15,796 nucleotides of DNA. Source: Jimgerdemannia flammicorona (Eukaryota > Mucoromycota > Endogonomycetes > Endogonales > Endogonaceae). A program made the translations under genes and the position numbers. Under the pieces are notes generated by a model that ran no database searches, was not told the origin of the DNA, and saw only the letters and a program-made list of their open reading frames with translations. Below are positions 10,611 through 15,796 of the stretch, piece after piece; positions within the stretch are counted from its first letter, which is position 1; every line of letters begins with the position of its first letter. The stretch lies in assembly GCA_003990745.1 (NCBI GenBank), contig RBNI01003475.1:1-15796 (forward strand). The letters are read 5' to 3'.

Positions 10611-10691
10611 GTTGCTAGACTCTTCTCTTTGAAAACTATGTTGTGAGTATTACCAAAAGGTTGTATAACTTGAATATTACTAGAGAAAGAC
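10571..10691 (-). repeat. 5' unit of copy B, inner copy (121 bp)
   Basis: This unit contains the leader and the authentic ORF1 start position (ATA at 10610-10608). It aligns with 10692-10812 at a constant offset of 121 bp, seen at both the start-codon position and the GAAAGAC block. Beyond the unit the two flanks no longer match. Confidence 0.75.
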
Positions 10692-10812
10692 TCCACCCCA
10701 TATGCTCCCCAGAATGCTCATTGCTCACTATATTGATAGTACCTTTTCACTGAAAACATTACTTAAAGTGTTGTCTGAAGTTTGTATAACCTGAATGTTA
10801 CTGGAGAAAGAC
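10692..10812 (-). repeat. 5' unit of copy B, outer copy (121 bp)
   Basis: This is a tandem duplicate of the leader plus ORF1 start, with its own ATA at 10731-10729 followed by codons matching SN.HSGE of copy Z. Because 121 is not a multiple of three, a protein started here would be out of phase with ORF1. Tandem 5' units often act as promoter monomers in LINEs. Here that role is only inferred. Confidence 0.72.
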
Positions 10813-10822
10813 ATATCTGGGC

Positions 10823-11206
10823 CTTCTCCTATATTACCTTATCTATATAAATCTACTTTCTATTCACTATCTCTAAGTATATTAATACTATATATACCTA
10901 TCATACTACTATCCTATACTTTACTGCCCCACTGAGTTCCTCTAGAGCCTTTAGCAGATTTTCTTCCTTTTCCTTACTTTTTTTTACTCTTATTATCTAA
11001 CAAGCAAAGATAGCCTATATCAGAACTAAAGATCAGTCTCTAGCCTTCTCAGTAGTCTCTCTTTTAGTAAGTTAAAGCTAGACATCTATATTTTCAATTC
11101 TAAATAAAATCTTCTAGATCTAAAATCTAATATTCACTATATTACTATACTCTATTATAGTCTCTTATACTCTTCTTCTTATCTCAATAGCTTTCATAAT
11201 AGATAT

Positions 11207-11209
<3 letters not shown>
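10823..11209 (-). pseudogene. LINE fragment D: piece of ORF1, most decayed copy
   Basis: The plus-strand sequence aligns with copy B from about 9495 to 9880, the central part of ORF1. Shared words include CCTTATCTATAT, AAAGA.CAGTCTCTAGCCTT and ATAGATATCTCTTTT. It is much richer in TA and full of stops in every frame. It has two artificial ends. On the left it is cut by the 5' unit of copy B, and on the right by the poly-A tail of copy C. It thus looks like the oldest element here, into which both B and C inserted. The remainder of D is not visible in the window. Confidence 0.72.

Positions 11210-11264
<55 letters not shown>
11210..11264 (-). repeat. Poly-A tail of LINE copy C (55 uninterrupted T on the plus strand)
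   Basis: The run directly follows the 3' end of copy C when read on the minus strand, as expected after target-primed reverse transcription of a polyadenylated RNA. Its first few T may belong to fragment D, whose counterpart in B has four T at this point. Its length could be an assembly or slippage artefact. Confidence 0.85.
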
Positions 11265-11267
<3 letters not shown>

Positions 11268-11327
11268 GTTATATGGACTTCACTATTTATTACCAGTCTA
11301 TTGATATAATTACAGTACCCCCTCTTA

Positions 11328-14300
11328 CTACTCAATCCCCATAGGGGTACCCCCCTCTATACTATTATACTTGAAAACCACCTTACTACTCACTACTCCA
11401 ATCCTCCTCCCACTCTGTCTACAGATTTTCTCTATTAAGTAATATTACTGACTACCCTATAGACTCCAACCTAACCACCAGTCTGTCAGGATGTCCTCCA
11501 TCAACTCTTTCCATCTCAACAGCCATACCTCTAAACCCAGATGCCTCCTTTTCTCAAAAACAAACAACTAGTGACCTGCTAATTCCACCTAAACAGTTAA
11601 TATCCAACTCATAGTAAGTTACTCCTTCCTTATCCCCCCTACCAATCTATCTCTCAAATCCTCCTACTGATCCCTCTCACCATCCCCTCTATGCACAATA
11701 CCCAATCTATCTCCAACTACTAGCCAGAAGTCACTAAGTACCTTGTACTTCCCCTCAGCCAATGTTCTGGTATCTGTACAAATCCCTCTTCCTATTCTAC
11801 ATTGTAGTACTCCTTACAATCAAAGCTTCTCTCCTCTATAAGATGGCCCAAGCAAAAGTTAAGTATGATATTTCTCCACAGTATGTACTACTAGACCACC
11901 CAGTACTTTGGTGACAGTTACTGCCTTATCTCAGCACTTTAGGCCCAGACTCTATTCTAGTCCCACTCTTTGTCAATATCTACCAACTGCCATCTGCTGG
12001 GTCACAAATCCTGTCCCAACTCCCTCTGGTACTTAATTCCATCACTAATATTGAAATCAATTAAGAGAATATCCCCCAGCAGTACTTAGTCCCATCTCTA
12101 CATCACAGGGTCCCAAGGTATCTCCTCTTCATTTCCCTACTAATGAATTCCAATGCAGTATACCCCATCTACTACCTCTTACCAGAAGTCTTTATACTGT
12201 ATGTGCTCATTATTCTGAAGTCCAACCAAGGATAGTAGATCTTCTGAAGAGCCTCTTAGTGAGGTCCTCATCTCTCAGATCTTTTTCATCAGAGACACCC
12301 AGCTACCCCTCTCAGTTCTATAGCTCTCTTTAACCACCATACCCTCAGGCAATGTATCCTCTTCAGAAAGTCAATCAGTCTGAAGCCCCCTCTTGCTACT
12401 GGCAGAGATAAGATTTCCCAGCTAATCTGACTTCTCCTCCTAGTCCAGATCCACCTCTTGGCTAGTTTCAATAGTCTTTTAACTACCTAGGCTGGGAAGT
12501 TCAGGTGATAAGCCAAATACTATAGCTTTGATATTCAGTAGATGTTCAAAATTGAAACACACCCCACCAGAGATAAGTATTGTTCTCTCCAACTCTGCAG
12601 AGCCTCTCCCCAGATTTCAACTCTCTGCTCCCACTAAGATCTTAGTAGGACTGACTCATATATTGATAGATAAATGCCCAAGTACTATACTGTCTCTCCA
12701 GCAGAGACAATTGTTCTAATGATATCTCCTCCCACCAAGCCATTGCCCAACACCATCATTTCATACTTGTGCTAATTGAGTTAAGCTCTAGAGTATGCCT
12801 CATATCACTTTACTATCTCTTTGAGTTCCTCTACATTAGTGATTAAACCCAGGTCAACCACTATATTATCTGCAAAGGCTCCAACTTTCTGAATATTGAG
12901 AGTCCAATTATCTTCTATCAGATCCTATCCATCAAAGACTCCAAAGAAAGAGTATACAGAATAGAGGACAGTGGGTCCCCTTGGAGAACACCCCTACCCA
13001 GGGAGAATTCCACCTCTCCATACCCATTGTATATAAGCATAGCTCTACTCCCTTTCAGTACACTAACCATTGCCATCTAGAACTAGTGTAGGATACTAAT
13101 TTTATCCAATATCTTCACCAACCAGACTTGCTAAACATAGTCATATATCTTCTCCTGATCTAGAAAAACCAGTTGCCCATCCAGCCCACAGGTTTGTGCC
13201 CCTTTAATAACTCCATATACCCAAGCCATGCTATCTCTAATGAGCCAGCCTCTTATAAAGCCCTACTGCTCCTCACCTAAGACTTACTGGACCACCTTCT
13301 GCAGCCTTACTACCACTACCTTAGTGACTAACTTTCTGTCTATATCTAGGAGCATGATCAGCTACCAGTTCTTCCAGTTCTCCTTTCTGCTCTTATTCTT
13401 ATAAAGCAGTACCACTAGCTCCAGATCCTGCTCTCTCACCCACCCATATCTCTGACTGTAGTATTAAGTTACAGAGTGTCCTCAGCTCTCTCAATACTTC
13501 AGATACTCTCACCATCTTCTTCCAAAAGTCCCAGAGCAGACCATCCTCCCCTGGTGCTGTGCCTGGTATAGTTATGATAAGAACCTAGAGAATTTTCTCC
13601 TTCTGTACAGGCATTACTAAGCCACCCAGCCCTTCTACTTGTAGTAGACACCAATTCTCTAAAGTATGGTCAATAGTGGCAACATCAGCCCCACCCTCCC
13701 CCTCACTCTACAAACCACTCCACCTCTTTTTTAATGATCTGAGAATATCATATATACCATATACCAGTCAACTATCAGAATCTAGTACCTCCTCCCACCT
13801 CTGCTTTACTCTTCTTGCCCAGAGGGCCCTTGTGAGATACTTAGAGGGCCTCTTTCCTTCCTCCAGCCCCTGCCAATATAACTGTGCTACCAAACTCTAC
13901 ACCTGTGCCTCCTCTTCCTACAATATCTGTTATAACTCCCCAATCTCCAATTTCACTCACATCAATCTCCAGTCCTCCACCTCCTCTCAGGCCAACAGAT
14001 CTGCCCAACTTTTCTGAAGCCTAGCCAGTCTAGCAGAAGCCCACATCACCCTCTTCCTCCTCTGTCTTCTGGCCACCTTGCCAGTCTCACTCCAGTAGAT
14101 CTTAGCAGTCTCTTTCATCCTCATCTACTAGATACTAACCAGGGTACCTTTCTGTATCCAACCCTTTACTTACTACTGAATAACCTCAACCCACTTATTC
14201 TACAGCACCTTATCATTCAACAAAGAAGAATTGAGATGCCAATGTCCAGACTCATCCTCACTCTCCCCAAAAAGACTCTATCTCAGCAGCCCTCAATGAT

Positions 14301-14976
14301 CAGACTATAGATATTACTCAGCCTCCAGTAACTTCCAGACACCCAAGCCCCAGTAGTCCACCATCAGAACTCAGTCAATTCATGTCTCCAGGCCATCCAT
14401 CCAGTGAGTGTACACTCTTCTATTACCCCAGAACTCTCTACCAGTATCCACTAGAACACTTAGCCTTTCCATCTCCTTCTATACCTCCAGACCTCCACTC
14501 CTACCCTCAGCCCCTTGCTCTCTATTAGTTCTATCCACCAGTACATCTCTGACCATATTAAAGTCTCCTCCAAGCATATCCACTCTAGCCTCTATGAGGG
14601 CTCCACTCTTTTGAAGACTCCTCACCCAATCCACATACTCACCCCACATCACAGGGCAATAACAGAAATCTACCATAACCAGCTCCCAACCTAGTTGTAT
14701 CTACTTTTCCCAAACTAGTCTATCTCCCCAGCTCCTTATATCTCATACCTCTCCTCTACCTCTCCAGACCAGGATTCCAACCTTGCTCTTCTAGACTGCC
14801 TCACCTCCCCATTTCTTTGTTCATTCTAGTCTATCCAAATCATCCTCACATCTGATATTCTGTAAAAAAAAGAGATTGGCCTCCAATTCCTTCAGCTAAG
14901 CAAAAATGTTCTGATATTAAAATGAATTCTATAACCTATTCACATTCAAAGAAAAAATATTAGTTATACTATTTAT
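11328..14976 (-). pseudogene. LINE ORF2 of copy C: endonuclease plus reverse transcriptase, broken
   Basis: The start position (14976-14974) reads ATA, followed by NSITNIFSLNVN. The end is the TAG at 11330-11328. The span is about 1,216 codons and shows the full family length. Endonuclease: NVNR (14935-14946), LFFLQNIRCE, YCPV, GGDFN (14557-14571), and SDH near 14300. Polymerase: FLDQEK (within 13140-13166), RGVLQGDPLS near 12975-13005, and FADN (12865-12876) with the second Asp lost. After the palm comes MKLAKRWIW...SWEILSLPVARGG (about 12390-12471). From about 12300 to 11328 a single frame with scattered stops continues for over 300 codons and ends in GGTPMGIE. I recognise no RNase H signature in it. 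Stops and at least one frameshift make the gene inactive. Confidence 0.88.
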
Positions 14977-15007
14977 AAGAAATATTGTAAAATATCAAGT
15001 ACATTCT

Positions 15008-15690
15008 CTACTGCTCTATATTTATCTCCTTCTGTGCTAAGTTCAGATTGTATTCAGTAGCCACTGCCTCCTCTTTGATCCTCTTAGCCTCTAATCTAAC
15101 CAGAAGTTCAGTAAGTTCCCCATCCTCCTTCTCCTCAAAATTCTTATGATACTCTAGGCATACCTTCTGCCAGAGCTACAATCTATAATACACTATCCAA
15201 CAGAAGGCAGTCTACTCACCAGTAGTACCCACCAGCTCAACCTCTCTCTCCTTATTAATCTTATACTCTTTCTCCTCCAGAAAGACTGCAAGAATCTCTG
15301 CCTTTAGTGCCTCCATCACTCCATTACCATACAGGACCTATGCCCAATACTCTTCACTCATCACTCTCAGGTCTATCTCTTCCAGCTCCTCAGCTATAAA
15401 GTTGTTTATCATCTGGTATATCCATAGTAGGTTACCCACCTCCTTCTCCCCTGGAGTCACTGACCTCTCTTCACTCAGTATCAAGATATCTACCTCTGCA
15501 CTCATAGTCTCATCTTACTTCTCCTCTGGGACATCCACTAGTTCATTCTCACCAACTGCTACCACCTATCTCCCCTTTATTACCTCAGAAACTCCAAAGT
15601 ATATATGCTGGGTACTATGCATTGGTATATCCTCTACTGCCTGATCTCTCATAGCTAGTTCTTATCTGATAAGAGGAGGAGAGATATCCT
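15008..15690 (-). pseudogene. LINE ORF1 of copy C, C-terminal part only
   Basis: The stop is the TAG at 15010-15008 after NIEQ, at the same place as in copies A and B. The readable part is the charged C-terminal third, with blocks such as NNFIAEELEEIDLRVMSEEY and ALKAEILAVFLEEKEY shared with copy B. It contains several TAG and TAA stops. The 5' limit is where similarity to copies A and B ends, near 15690. It lies 31 bases before the ORF2 start position, as in copies A and B (37 and 34 bases). Confidence 0.7.
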
Positions 15691-15796
15691 CCTAGACTGG
15701 TCCTCCTAGGGGGATCAGATAAGGGTCAGGCCAAATGTATTTATATGAGATAGATGGGTATTAATAAAGGATAGAGTCCAAGAGACTATAAAAAAA
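15691..15796. other. Unassigned right-edge sequence, unlike the LINE
   Basis: Similarity to the LINE family fades here, and base composition changes from pyrimidine-rich to purine-rich on the plus strand. It contains a second copy of TCCTCCTAG (15701-15709; the first is 15687-15695) and ends in CTATAAAAAA at the window edge. No ORF, TATA-like context of use, or known element end could be assigned. It could be the end of another element, host DNA, or a rearranged junction. Confidence 0.4.

Larger units (their letters stand above)
4673..10822 (-). mobile_element. LINE copy B: near full-length, strongly decayed, split by a hAT element
   Basis: Copy B runs from a duplicated 5' unit (10571-10812) through ORF1 and ORF2 to about 4673, where the leader of copy A begins. 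Compared with copy C it lacks only the last 110 or so codons of ORF2, the 3' UTR and the poly-A. Those parts are expected left of the window if A inserted here. The hAT element at 5918-6489 interrupts ORF2 inside the polymerase palm. Decay is heavier than in A: both ORF starts read ATA, GGDFN has become GRNFN, SDH has become SNN, and NVNG has become NMNE. Outside the hAT insert I spotted only two CpG sites (about 6998 and 7554). Confidence 0.85.
11265..15690 (-). mobile_element. LINE copy C: 5'-truncated, 3' end and poly-A intact, decayed
   Basis: Copy C keeps the last 225 or so codons of ORF1, all of ORF2, a short 3' UTR (11265-11327) and the poly-A. It is the only copy in the window showing the true 3' end. 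It lost its 5' part, the usual outcome of incomplete reverse transcription, at about 15681-15690. I found no CpG in it by eye. A shared AGATATC flanks the poly-A (11201-11207) and the 5' boundary (15682-15688) and could be a target-site duplication, but similarity to copy A seems to run through the right-hand one, so this is uncertain. Confidence 0.85.

Noticed and set aside
9828..10646. The longest plus-strand frame in the window, 272 codons, with hydrophobic stretches resembling membrane segments
   Set aside because: It lies antisense to ORF1 of copy B. The matching plus-strand stretch of copy A is not open over the same length, and the hydrophobic look comes from T/C-rich codons.
10823..11209. 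Fragment D as the missing 5' part of copy C moved by rearrangement
   Set aside because: D corresponds to about 9495-9880 of copy B and C ends near the equivalent of 9265, so a gap of about 230 bases separates them. D is also visibly more decayed than C.
11337..11353. GGGGTACCCC palindrome with a neighbouring CCCC/GGGG pair as a 3' UTR hairpin recognised by the reverse transcriptase
   Set aside because: The stretch falls inside the last codons of ORF2 (reading GGTPMGIE before the stop at 11330), so base composition of Gly and Pro codons explains it. No second copy of this end is available to test conservation.
1..15796. CRISPR array, tRNA or rRNA genes, bacterial promoters or ribosome binding sites
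   Set aside because: No regularly spaced repeats, cloverleaf-like blocks or conserved rRNA words were seen, and the content is eukaryotic transposon sequence, so prokaryotic signals are not expected.
15691..15796. LTR end or poly-A of a plus-strand element, suggested by the closing TATAAAAAA
   Set aside because: Only six to seven A are visible before the window stops, and there is no TG...CA border, primer-binding site or polypurine tract to support it.

Overview
The window is entirely transposon sequence. I see no host gene, tRNA, rRNA or CRISPR array. It is a stack of copies of one two-ORF non-LTR retrotransposon (LINE) family, all on the minus strand, in very different states of decay. 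One hAT-type miniature element sits inside one copy, and about 100 unassigned bases lie at the right edge. The host is most likely a filamentous fungus. That inference rests on the Tad/L1-like element with an apurinic-type endonuclease and on the directional C-to-T decay (CpG almost absent, CpA to TpA at start codons and active sites), which resembles repeat-induced point mutation (RIP) and/or methylation decay. Nothing here identifies the species.

Family architecture, pieced together by comparing copies: a 5' leader of about 80 bases; ORF1 of about 665 codons with a Gly/Ser-rich N-terminus and charged C-terminus; a gap of about 35 bases; ORF2 of about 1,215 codons (endonuclease, reverse transcriptase, then a long C-terminal region I cannot assign); a 3' UTR of about 60 bases; and poly-A. 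The total is close to 5.9 kb.

Layout from left to right (all LINE parts minus strand). 1-165: 5' end of copy Z, apparently undecayed, with ORF1 starting at 76 and running off the window. 166-4672: copy A, moderately decayed, 3' part missing. 4673-10822: copy B, more decayed, split by the hAT element at 5918-6489 and carrying a duplicated 121-bp 5' unit. 10823-11209: fragment D, the most decayed, a piece of ORF1. 11210-11264: 55 uninterrupted T, the poly-A tail of copy C. 11265-about 15690: copy C, 5'-truncated within ORF1. 15691-15796: unassigned sequence.

The 5' end of Z abuts the interior of A, the 5' end of A abuts the interior of B, and the 5' end of B abuts the interior of D. The simplest reading is serial nested insertion, with D oldest and Z youngest. 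The degree of decay follows the same order. The missing 3' parts of A, B and D should then lie to the left of the window, in the order A, B, D.
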